This document shows, in pieces, positions 21,778 through 28,030 of a DNA stretch of 38,110 nucleotides (the stretch's first letter is position 1; each line of letters opens with the position of its first letter). The notes below the pieces were generated by a model. It saw only the letters and a program-made list of their open reading frames with translations. It was not told the DNA's origin and ran no database searches. A program made the position numbers and the translations under genes. This DNA is from Planococcus sp. A6 (GTDB lineage: Bacteria; Bacillota; Bacilli; Bacillales_A; Planococcaceae): NCBI RefSeq assembly GCF_028823615.1, contig NZ_JAPEHT010000016.1, positions 1 to 38,110 on the forward strand, written 5' to 3'.

Positions 21778-22674
21778 ATGGCGAGTCGGAATTACTGGGA
21801 TAAGCGAATGTCGCAGCTACTGGATGCCCAGGACAAGAAAGACCTGAAGTTCACACGGAAGATGGCGAAGGAATACGACCGGACTGCAGCCGCTATCGAT
21901 AAAGACATCGCCGCTTACTATGCAAAATACGCAGTTGAAGATGTCATCGAATATCGTAAATTAGTTGAACGGCTTTCAAAGGATGAACGCGATTTACTGT
22001 ATAAGAATTACGATGCATTTGCGGAAAAGTATCCGGAGTATAAGAGCTTGATGCCGATACGCGAATCGATATACCGGCTGAACCGGTTGGAAGGTCTCCA
22101 GATATCCATTCAGCAGCACTTGCTGGACCTCGGAGCCATCGAACAGGAGGAGTTCAGGAAACACCTCACAGCTGCTATCGAGACAGGCTATTTGTCCACG
22201 ATGCGAGACCTGCAGAACAGCACGAGCTTTTTTGGACTCAACAGCGCAGTCCTCGAGAAGACGCTTAACAGCCGATGGGTAAACGAAGAGAACTTCTCAG
22301 ACCGGATATGGGGCAACAAACAGAAGCTGGTTCGATCGCTTAACTCGGAAGTACGAGACGCCTTTATCAGAGGTGAGGGTTATGCAGCGATGACGAAGAT
22401 CATTCAGAACCGCACAGGCGTCGGCAAATACGCCGCGAAACGGCTGGTGATGACCGAGAGTGCATTCATGATGACGCAAGCCAACGGACAAGCGTTTATG
22501 GACGAGGGTATTTTGCGTTACGGCTGCAGTGCTGTAGGAGATAGCAAAACAAGTGAGTTCTGTCAGAACATTGACGGCAAAGAGTTTCTGTTCAAGGAAG
22601 CGAAGGTCGGCATCAACTATCCGCCATTCCACAGCTTCTGCCGGACGACGGTCTATCCAGTTGAAAACGATTAG
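21778..22674 (+). CDS. Head morphogenesis protein (SPP1 gp7/Mu gpF-like)
   Basis: 298 residues. Minor capsid protein bound to the portal. The long helical N-terminal part has YWDKRMSQLLDAQDKKDLKF. The C-terminal phage Mu gpF-like module is clear: RIWGNKQKLVRSLNSEVRDA, AAKRLVMTESAFMMTQANGQ, YGCSAVGDSKTSEFCQNIDG and YPPFHSFCRTTVYPV. The last segment holds the characteristic 'P..H..CRt'. AAAGGCGGTGG precedes ATG 21778. Confidence 0.92.
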   Translation: MASRNYWDKRMSQLLDAQDKKDLKFTRKMAKEYDRTAAAIDKDIAAYYAKYAVEDVIEYRKLVERLSKDERDLLYKNYDAFAEKYPEYKSLMPIRESIYRLNRLEGLQISIQQHLLDLGAIEQEEFRKHLTAAIETGYLSTMRDLQNSTSFFGLNSAVLEKTLNSRWVNEENFSDRIWGNKQKLVRSLNSEVRDAFIRGEGYAAMTKIIQNRTGVGKYAAKRLVMTESAFMMTQANGQAFMDEGILRYGCSAVGDSKTSEFCQNIDGKEFLFKEAKVGINYPPFHSFCRTTVYPVEND

Positions 22675-22684
22675 GAGTGAGGAA

Positions 22685-22852
22685 ATGGAAGCTTCTACTT
22701 TTAAGCCGTGGGAGACGATTCAGTTTTCATGGGGCGTCGGCGTCCGCCATCGTAAGGGCGGATGGGAATTGCTTATACTCTCAAACGGCCAGGAATGGGA
22801 CGTGAGCAAAATGAATGTGATTCTTCATGATAACGGTATTGAGTTTATTTGA
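22685..22852 (+). CDS. Small hypothetical protein
   Basis: 55 residues from ATG 22685, with TTAGGAGTGAGG upstream (MEASTFKPWETIQFSWGVGV...). Trp-rich and beta-rich (GGWELLILSNGQEW). First of four tiny genes between the head morphogenesis and scaffold genes. Not recognised. Confidence 0.6.
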   Translation: MEASTFKPWETIQFSWGVGVRHRKGGWELLILSNGQEWDVSKMNVILHDNGIEFI

Positions 22853-22859
22853 GGAGGTG

Positions 22860-22949
22860 ATGGATTTTGCTTTACCACAAGTCAAATTCGAGAAATGGAG
22901 AGTGATCCATCATCTGCCGGCTCAGGCTTACGAGCAAACTAAAGAATAG
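22860..22949 (+). CDS. Possible 29-residue peptide
   Basis: MDFALPQVKFEKWRVIHHLP followed by AQAYEQTKE, from ATG 22860 or GTG 22857. GAGGAGGTG lies only 2 bases before the ATG, which is too close for an ideal start. It fits exactly between two other small genes, so coding is plausible but weakly supported. Confidence 0.35.
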   Translation: MDFALPQVKFEKWRVIHHLPAQAYEQTKE

Positions 22950-22960
22950 GAGTGGTTGAA

Positions 22961-23212
22961 ATGGGATTAACAAAACAATCTTTGACAGAAACCTTCAAAA
23001 AAGCAAAAGAAACTGAGGCACCCTTTGTCTTTGTGGCAATTGTTGCCGAAAATACAGAAGAAGTCATCGCTGTACCTGCCAAATCGTTTGAAGCTAAGGA
23101 GCAATTTTACAGCAAAGCTTATAACGACGACTTGGTCCACGTGATGAACAGTAAAGTATACATTCGAGGAATGGCTTACGGCAATGCAGAAGAATTAAAC
23201 AACATCGTCTGA
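22961..23212 (+). CDS. Small hypothetical protein
   Basis: 83 residues from ATG 22961 (ATAGGAGTGG upstream): MGLTKQSLTETFKKAKETEA... A helix, then a beta hairpin (FVFVAIVAENTEEVIAVPAK), then a helix-strand end. The pattern suggests a compact alpha/beta protein; function unknown. AT-rich relative to the head genes around it. Confidence 0.65.
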   Translation: MGLTKQSLTETFKKAKETEAPFVFVAIVAENTEEVIAVPAKSFEAKEQFYSKAYNDDLVHVMNSKVYIRGMAYGNAEELNNIV

Positions 23213-23229
23213 AGATAGGAGCGTTACTT

Positions 23230-23406
23230 GTGAACAAAAAACAAATGATAGACTCAGCAATTGAGATGTTAAAAGCGGTAGACCCTGAAACTATAGAAGT
23301 TATCAACTTCGACCGAACGGACTACGATGACGGCTCGGTCGGGTTCAGCGTGAATCTGACAACGCCCGCTAAAAAGGAACCAACAGAAGAGCCCGCCATC
23401 CGGTAG
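23230..23406 (+). CDS. Small acidic hypothetical protein
   Basis: 58 residues from GTG 23230 with ATAGGAGCG upstream (VNKKQMIDSAIEMLKAVDPE...). N-terminal helix, acidic centre (NFDRTDYDDGSVGFSV), and a Lys/Pro/Glu tail. Its last codons form the left arm of the terminator at 23388. Not recognised. Confidence 0.55.
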   Translation: MNKKQMIDSAIEMLKAVDPETIEVINFDRTDYDDGSVGFSVNLTTPAKKEPTEEPAIR

Positions 23407-23417
23407 GCTCTTTTTTC
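23388..23417 (+). terminator. Rho-independent terminator overlapping a stop codon
   Basis: AGAGCC (23388-23393)/GGCTCT (23406-23411) with a 12-base loop, then TTTTTT. It lies between the small-gene cluster and the scaffold gene; partial read-through would set different levels of packaging and capsid proteins. Confidence 0.75.
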
Positions 23418-23500
23418 ATGCCCGAAACATGCTCACGGCATAAAAAGGCGCAAGGCTGAAAATAACCGTCAAACAAGACGTTAAAAAGGAGCAAACCTAT

Positions 23501-24127
23501 ATGCTAAAACAGAAATTCCCTTTAAAGCTTAATATTCAATTCTTTGCTGATGAAGCCGAAACGAAAGAAACCGAATCTCAGGATAAAGAGACGGAAAACA
23601 ATGCGGATCAACAGCAGGAAAAGGAAAATAAGCAAGAAGAAAAACTGTTCACTCAGGCAGAGGTGGACAAGATTGCTGCCGATCGGGCGAAAAGAGCCGA
23701 GAAGGACAAGGAGAAGGCAATCGAAGAAGCCGCCAAGCTGGCGAAGATGAACGCGGACGAGAAAAAGGAATACGAGTTCAAAAAGCTCCAGGACGAGCTG
23801 GCAGAACTGAAGAAGAAAGACGCTTTCTATGGACTCTCGAAAGAGGCGACTAAGATGCTTACAGAAGAAGGCATCGCTGCCGATGATGAGCTTCTCGCAT
23901 TCGTCGTTAAAGACACTGCAGAGGACACGCAGACAGCCGTCAACGCTTTTGTCGGACTAGTAAATAAGAAAGTCGAAGAAGGCGTGAAAAAAGCGCTGGC
24001 CGGCGAATCGCCGAAAGTGACTACGCAAAAACCAGGAGCCGTTACGAAAGAAGCCATTCTGGCGATGAAGGACAGCTCCGCGCGGATTAAAGCCATTCAG
24101 GACAATCCGCATCTTTTCAAAAAATAA
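23501..24127 (+). CDS. Capsid scaffolding protein (DUF4355-like)
   Basis: 208 residues. Directs capsid assembly and is removed before DNA filling. Long Lys/Glu-rich coiled coil (about residues 20-110), helical C-terminus ending AILAMKDSSARIKAIQDNPH, typical of DUF4355 scaffolds placed just before the capsid gene. Its N-terminus, MLKQKFPLKLNIQFFADE, is nearly the same as that of the major capsid protein. AAAAAGGAG precedes ATG 23501. Confidence 0.88.
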   Translation: MLKQKFPLKLNIQFFADEAETKETESQDKETENNADQQQEKENKQEEKLFTQAEVDKIAADRAKRAEKDKEKAIEEAAKLAKMNADEKKEYEFKKLQDELAELKKKDAFYGLSKEATKMLTEEGIAADDELLAFVVKDTAEDTQTAVNAFVGLVNKKVEEGVKKALAGESPKVTTQKPGAVTKEAILAMKDSSARIKAIQDNPHLFKK

Positions 24128-24154
24128 ACTTAGAAAACAGGAGGTCATTTTAAT

Positions 24155-25066
24155 ATGACAGTTAAAAAGCAATTCCCACTTAACCTGAACATCCAATTCT
24201 TTGCAGCAGAAACAAACCTCACTCGTGACTTGGGTGCAGCTCTCTCTATCGATTTCTCTGAGCGCTTCGGACAGCGTTTCAAATCTTTGTATGAACTACT
24301 CGGCATTCAACGTATCCAGCCGATGGCATCCGGTACGATCTTGAAGACGTACACTTCTAGCGTAACGCTTGATGGCACTGCTGTTGCACCAGGCGACATC
24401 ATCCCGCTTTCAAAGGTTGTTATGGAAGACGGTCCGACACAAGAGTTGACGTGGGACAAAAAGCGTAAAGCTGTACCGATGGAAGATATCCAGAAATACG
24501 GTTTCGAACGTGCGATCACAATGACAGATGACAAGCTGATCGGCGAAGTGCAGAAGGGTGTTCGCTCGAAGCTTTTGGCGCAGCTTGCAACAGGCACAGG
24601 AGTCGCTGAAGGGGATGGCCTACAAGCAGCTATGGCGCAGAACTGGGCAGCCGTTACAGCGAAGTTTGAAGAAGATGATGTTCAGGTCATTTCCTTCATG
24701 AACCCATTCGATGTGGCAGACTACCTTGGGCAGGCGAACATCACGACTCAGACCGCGTTCGGCATGACTTACGTCGAAAACTTCTTGAACAACAAAGTCG
24801 TATTCTTGCACGGCGATGTGCCTAAAGGAACAATCTACTCAACTGCTGATGGCAACTTGATTGCAGCATACGCATTGATGTCTGGCGGCGAAATCGCGAA
24901 AACCTTCGACTTCACAACCGATGAAACGGGTATTGTCGGCGTAACTCATGATATCAACAAGCAGCGTTTGCAAGCAGAAACAATCACAGCATACGGCATT
25001 GTGCTATTCGCTGAACGTTTAGACGGCGTTGTTGTTGGCTCTACTACAGTAACTCCAGAAGTATAA
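24155..25066 (+). CDS. Major capsid protein (HK97 fold, SPP1 gp13-like)
   Basis: 303 residues. Builds the icosahedral shell. N-terminal LNIQFFA motif, then FSERFGQRFKSLYELLGIQR, a beta-rich P-domain-like region, FEEDDVQVISFMNPFDVADY, TYVENFLNNKVVFLHGDVPK and GVTHDINKQRLQAETITAYG. Length and order fit small capsid proteins of SPP1-type siphoviruses. AACAGGAGGTC precedes ATG 24155. Favoured codons and a strong ribosome site fit high expression. Confidence 0.92.
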   Translation: MTVKKQFPLNLNIQFFAAETNLTRDLGAALSIDFSERFGQRFKSLYELLGIQRIQPMASGTILKTYTSSVTLDGTAVAPGDIIPLSKVVMEDGPTQELTWDKKRKAVPMEDIQKYGFERAITMTDDKLIGEVQKGVRSKLLAQLATGTGVAEGDGLQAAMAQNWAAVTAKFEEDDVQVISFMNPFDVADYLGQANITTQTAFGMTYVENFLNNKVVFLHGDVPKGTIYSTADGNLIAAYALMSGGEIAKTFDFTTDETGIVGVTHDINKQRLQAETITAYGIVLFAERLDGVVVGSTTVTPEV

Positions 25067-25095
25067 AAAAAACTTAATCTGAAAGGATGATTAGA

Positions 25096-25386
25096 ATGAA
25101 TTTCCCAATCTATAAATCTTTTAAAGACAAGCAAGACCAAAAGCGGCTGAATGAAAAGAACAAGTTCTATCCTCGGGAGGGCCTAGAGCCCACTGAGGAA
25201 CGTGTGAAGGAATTACAAGATAAAGGGTACATCGGTGACAAAGTTGTTGAAGAATCCGATGAAACCGATGTGGTTGAATACCCTGTCCATAAAGGCGGCG
25301 GCAACTACTTGCTCTCTAACGGTGAATCCGTGAAAGGGAAAGAAGATGCACAGAAAGCTGAAGACGCACTGAAAAGCGGTGAGTAA
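25096..25386 (+). CDS. Head-associated hypothetical protein
   Basis: 96 residues from ATG 25096 (AAAGGA 8 bases upstream; ATG 25087 overlaps that site). Contains EKNKFYPREGLEPTEERVKE then LQDKGYIG, which resembles a short SAP/HeH-like or Rho N-terminal-like unit found in proteins downstream of capsid genes. The acidic C-terminal part has VVEYPVHKGGGNYLLSNGES. Possibly a head decoration or connector accessory protein; not certain. Confidence 0.65.
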   Translation: MNFPIYKSFKDKQDQKRLNEKNKFYPREGLEPTEERVKELQDKGYIGDKVVEESDETDVVEYPVHKGGGNYLLSNGESVKGKEDAQKAEDALKSGE

Positions 25387-25388
25387 TT

Positions 25389-25715
25389 ATGGCCATTAAA
25401 GAGCGCGTCCAGGTACGCATTCCGGACATTTCAACCGATTTGCTGGAAGAGTACACGAAAACAGCGACTGATCGTATCAATTTACGGGTCGGTCTTACGA
25501 TACTGCCTCCGGAACTGGAGTCGGTGGCCGTTGATGTCGTCTGCGCTCTCTATAACCGGAAATACCACGAGGGCATTAAAGACGAGACAGTCGATACGTT
25601 CCGCACAAGCTTCGTCGAGAATATCCTGAACGAATACGAGACGGACTTCGAGCTTTACCGGCAGATGAAGCAAACGCAGGACAATGATAAGCGCGGAAAG
25701 TTGCGATTCATATGA
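25389..25715 (+). CDS. Head-tail connector (SPP1 gp15/HK97 gp6-like)
   Basis: 108 residues. The adaptor ring under the portal. Mostly helical: ISTDLLEEYTKTATDRINLR, LPPELESVAVDVVCALYNRK, DTFRTSFVENILNEYETDFE, the known three- to four-helix adaptor pattern. It starts 2 bases after the previous stop and overlaps the next gene by 4 (ATGA). Order here matches SPP1 genes 15, 16, 17. Confidence 0.85.
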   Translation: MAIKERVQVRIPDISTDLLEEYTKTATDRINLRVGLTILPPELESVAVDVVCALYNRKYHEGIKDETVDTFRTSFVENILNEYETDFELYRQMKQTQDNDKRGKLRFI

Positions 25716-26044
25716 GACTGCTGCCAATGAAGCTATTCAAGCATCTGAAAACCGGCGAGGATGCTCTTGGCAATCCGATTCAATCACTTGAGTTGATAGG
25801 CACAGCCGAGGGGCGCTTCTCCAGCTGGTCTTCTGAAGAGATTGCTTTAGATACCAGGGAAATGACCGCGAACCATCGCAAGATTGTCACAGCTGCAGCG
25901 AAAACTGAATTGGAGGGCGTCGAATATGTCGAGCTTCAAGGCTCGCGCCATGAACTGACGGACATACGAGGCGACGATCTACAGCGATGGCGCTTGCTGG
26001 TTGTGAAACGGTACGGGAGTGCTGCAGATGCGAATACAGTTTGA
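25712..26044 (+). CDS. Head closure protein (SPP1 gp16-like)
   Basis: 110 residues. Expected to plug the connector after packaging. Beta-rich: IQSLELIGTAEGRFSSWSSE, KIVTAAAKTELEGVEYVELQ, RWRLLVVKRYGS, with the strand-loop pattern and acidic loops of head-tail stoppers. Overlaps the adaptor gene by ATGA and the next gene by 17 bases. Assigned mainly from pattern and order. Confidence 0.75.
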   Translation: MRLLPMKLFKHLKTGEDALGNPIQSLELIGTAEGRFSSWSSEEIALDTREMTANHRKIVTAAAKTELEGVEYVELQGSRHELTDIRGDDLQRWRLLVVKRYGSAADANTV

Positions 26045-26363
26045 TGGAATCGAGCGACTTGAAAAGAAGTTGATGGCCAAAAGCCAAACAGACTTTCAAG
26101 CAGTCGGCCGGAAAAATGTCCGAGCTATATACACACGTTCACAGAAGCCGGGAGGCACGCCTGTTGATTCGAATGAGCTCCGGATGTCTGCACGATACGC
26201 TGGTGATGAAATGGGTTACGGCGCACAGCACGCGCCCCATGTCGAGTACGGGCACCGCACAGTAAGCGGCGGTTTCGTGCAAGGCCAGCACTTTCTGCAG
26301 GCGAACGTCGACACGCAGCGACCAATCTACAAGCAGGACTTAAAAACTAAAATAAGTGAGTGA
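26028..26363 (+). CDS. HK97 gp10-like tail component
   Basis: 111 residues from ATG 26028 (GGGAG 8 bases upstream). The gp10 family pattern is recognisable: IQFDGIERLEKKLMAKSQTD, TPVDSNELRMSARYAGDEMG, APHVEYGHRTVSGGFVQGQH, FLQANVD. Likely bridges connector and tail tube. The gene overlaps the head closure gene. Confidence 0.85.
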   Translation: MRIQFDGIERLEKKLMAKSQTDFQAVGRKNVRAIYTRSQKPGGTPVDSNELRMSARYAGDEMGYGAQHAPHVEYGHRTVSGGFVQGQHFLQANVDTQRPIYKQDLKTKISE

Positions 26364-26369
26364 TGCCCC

Positions 26370-26774
26370 ATGTATCAAAGACCGAACCCAACGATTGTGA
26401 GAGCCGCAATCATCGGACGGATTCAAAGCTATACCGGGAAGCGATGCTATGACAAGGTGCCAGCGAATACGCCGGTGCCTTTTTATGCGTTGCCTACGGT
26501 TCTGCAGAAGCCGGACGACAGCAAAACGATGGCCCGCGACACATTCGAGATTCTAATCTATGCCTTTGCTGAAGGCGATTCATCAATCGCTATTGATACG
26601 ATGACCACAGGTCTGTATGAAGCGTTCTCCACAGAACTGGAGATTCCTGATTACGAGGTTACGCTGCAGCAGTTTGAAGGCGTCAATCAGATTATGGATC
26701 AAGAAGATGGCAGCACGATGGCCGTGGTCAGCTTACGCATCACCATATTTTACGGCTACAAAATGAAAATATAG
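26370..26774 (+). CDS. Tail terminator/completion protein (SPP1 gp17-like)
   Basis: 134 residues. The sequence YDKVPANTPVPFYALPTVLQ then DTFEILIYAFAEGDSSIAID and MTTGLYEAFSTELEIPDYEV is the tail-terminator pattern (DUF3168-like): a beta sheet with two helices. It ends the tail tube and joins it to the head. No strong ribosome site before ATG 26370, so it is likely coupled to the preceding gene. Confidence 0.8.
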   Translation: MYQRPNPTIVRAAIIGRIQSYTGKRCYDKVPANTPVPFYALPTVLQKPDDSKTMARDTFEILIYAFAEGDSSIAIDTMTTGLYEAFSTELEIPDYEVTLQQFEGVNQIMDQEDGSTMAVVSLRITIFYGYKMKI

Positions 26775-26785
26775 GAGGAATTCAC

Positions 26786-27259
26786 ATGAGTGAAACATTG
26801 AAAACGGAACTATCAGGCAAGCTAAACAAGGCAATTGCCGGTAAAGATATCCTGCTTTCCATTTGGGATTCAACAGGCAGCGCACTGCTCGCTATCGCAG
26901 GTCAGCAAGGTCTAACGATCAACCGTGACAAAGATACGTTCGAAGTCACATCTAAGGACTCAGACGGCTGGAAAGAATTTCTCGGCGGTTTCAAGGAGTG
27001 GTCCATCGATAACGACGGCATTTATGTACGTGACAGCGATTCTCATAAAATGCTGAAAACGCTATTTGAAAGTGACGAGCCTTTCTTGATTAAAGTAACG
27101 AACCAAAAAACCGAAACGGATCTATTCGGCGGTATGGCCATCCTACAGTCTTATCCGGTCGAAGCTCCATACGATGATGCAGTAACGTACACGGCTAGCT
27201 TGCAAGGCACTGGCGCGCTGGTTGACTTGGAAGACGCACCATTTGCACCTGAAGTATAA
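26786..27259 (+). CDS. Major tail tube protein
   Basis: 157 residues (MSETLKTELSGKLNKAIAGK...). Polymerises into the tail tube. TP901-1/SPP1-type pattern: KDILLSIWDSTGSALLAIAG, TFEVTSKDSDGWKEFLGGFK, WSIDNDGIYVRDS and VTYTASLQGTGALVDLEDAP. ATAGGAGGAATTC precedes ATG 26786, a strong site fitting high expression. No Ig-like C-terminal extension. Confidence 0.9.
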   Translation: MSETLKTELSGKLNKAIAGKDILLSIWDSTGSALLAIAGQQGLTINRDKDTFEVTSKDSDGWKEFLGGFKEWSIDNDGIYVRDSDSHKMLKTLFESDEPFLIKVTNQKTETDLFGGMAILQSYPVEAPYDDAVTYTASLQGTGALVDLEDAPFAPEV

Positions 27260-27287
27260 AAAATAGAGAGACGGAGTGTGATTCACC

Positions 27288-27590
27288 ATGTTCGAACAAA
27301 ACGGCGTAACCTATACCCTGAAATTTACACAGCAGAAACTCAAGACCATCGAAACGATTACGAAAGTAAGTATCGTCGGCGAGATCACTCGTGCAAACGG
27401 CTTTATGCCATATAACATCTTAGAATCACTGTTTTCTTTTGCACTCATCGAGGAGCAAACAAAAGAAGTAGTGAAACAATCCAAAGCGACAGAAATGTTC
27501 GAGAAAGTCGTTGAAGAAAACGGACTGGCAACTACAAACATGGCGATTGTTGAGAAACTCCAAGAGGACCTGGGGTTTATGTTCCGTTAG
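27288..27590 (+). CDS. Tail assembly chaperone, short form (gpG-like)
   Basis: 100 residues (MFEQNGVTYTLKFTQQKLKT...). Coats the tape measure during tail assembly. It has the size and position of gpG, between the tail tube and tape measure genes. It ends GLATTNMAIVEKLQEDLGFM with TAG at 27588-27590, where the -1 frame is open and continues to 28030. Confidence 0.85.
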   Translation: MFEQNGVTYTLKFTQQKLKTIETITKVSIVGEITRANGFMPYNILESLFSFALIEEQTKEVVKQSKATEMFEKVVEENGLATTNMAIVEKLQEDLGFMFR

Positions 27591-28030
27591 AACTGATTGA
27601 AAGCTCGATTCCGAGCGAGCACACTCCGACACCTGAAGAAAAAAGACTGAACAAGCTGGCTGAACCTTTTCGTTATGAAAAGGAGCTGGCTTTTTTTGTT
27701 GTCCGTGTTGGGATGAGCCGTGCGGAGTTCGATGGTCTGACAGAGGTTGAAAAACTGTTCATCTCCAAAGAGTACGAAAACAAATTTATTCACGACACCA
27801 CCTGGATGCGAAACGCCGTTCTGAATGCTGAAGCGAATGTCAATCGGGGCAAGAACAAACCGTTCAAGGAACTGTTTCCGAAGAAGCAGACAAAAGCCGA
27901 TAAGGAATACAACCAAAATGCTGAGAAGACAATCGAACGCATCGAGAAGAAAAACGGCAAGGGCTGGGTCGCTCGAATACTTGAACGGAATGGAATCACC
28001 ACACCTTCGAAGAAAGGAGGTAAAAAATAG
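27288..28030 (+). CDS. Tail assembly chaperone, frameshifted long form (gpGT-like)
   Basis: A -1 shift near 27572-27578 would join the first 96 codons to 151 codons in the -1 frame, giving about 247 residues. After the junction the protein reads VYVPLELIESSIPSEHTPTP, then ELAFFVVRVGMSRAEFDGLT, then a basic C-terminus rich in Lys/Arg (FKELFPKKQTKADKEYNQNA...). An internal ATG at 27713 has no ribosome site, so separate translation is unlikely. The extension presumably binds the tape measure, as in the lambda G/GT system. Confidence 0.75.
27572..27578 (+). promoter_or_regulatory. Probable -1 frameshift site GGGGTTT
   Basis: The shift must happen between TGA at 27551-27553 (-1 frame) and TAG at 27588 (zero frame). 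In that span G-GGG-TTT gives perfect re-pairing for the GGG codon but not for TTT, so it is an imperfect heptamer. Confidence 0.5.

Noticed and set aside
27713-28030. Separate gene starting at ATG 27713
   Set aside because: No ribosome site, and the frame is open well upstream of the ATG, overlapping the chaperone gene; the frameshift product explains it better.
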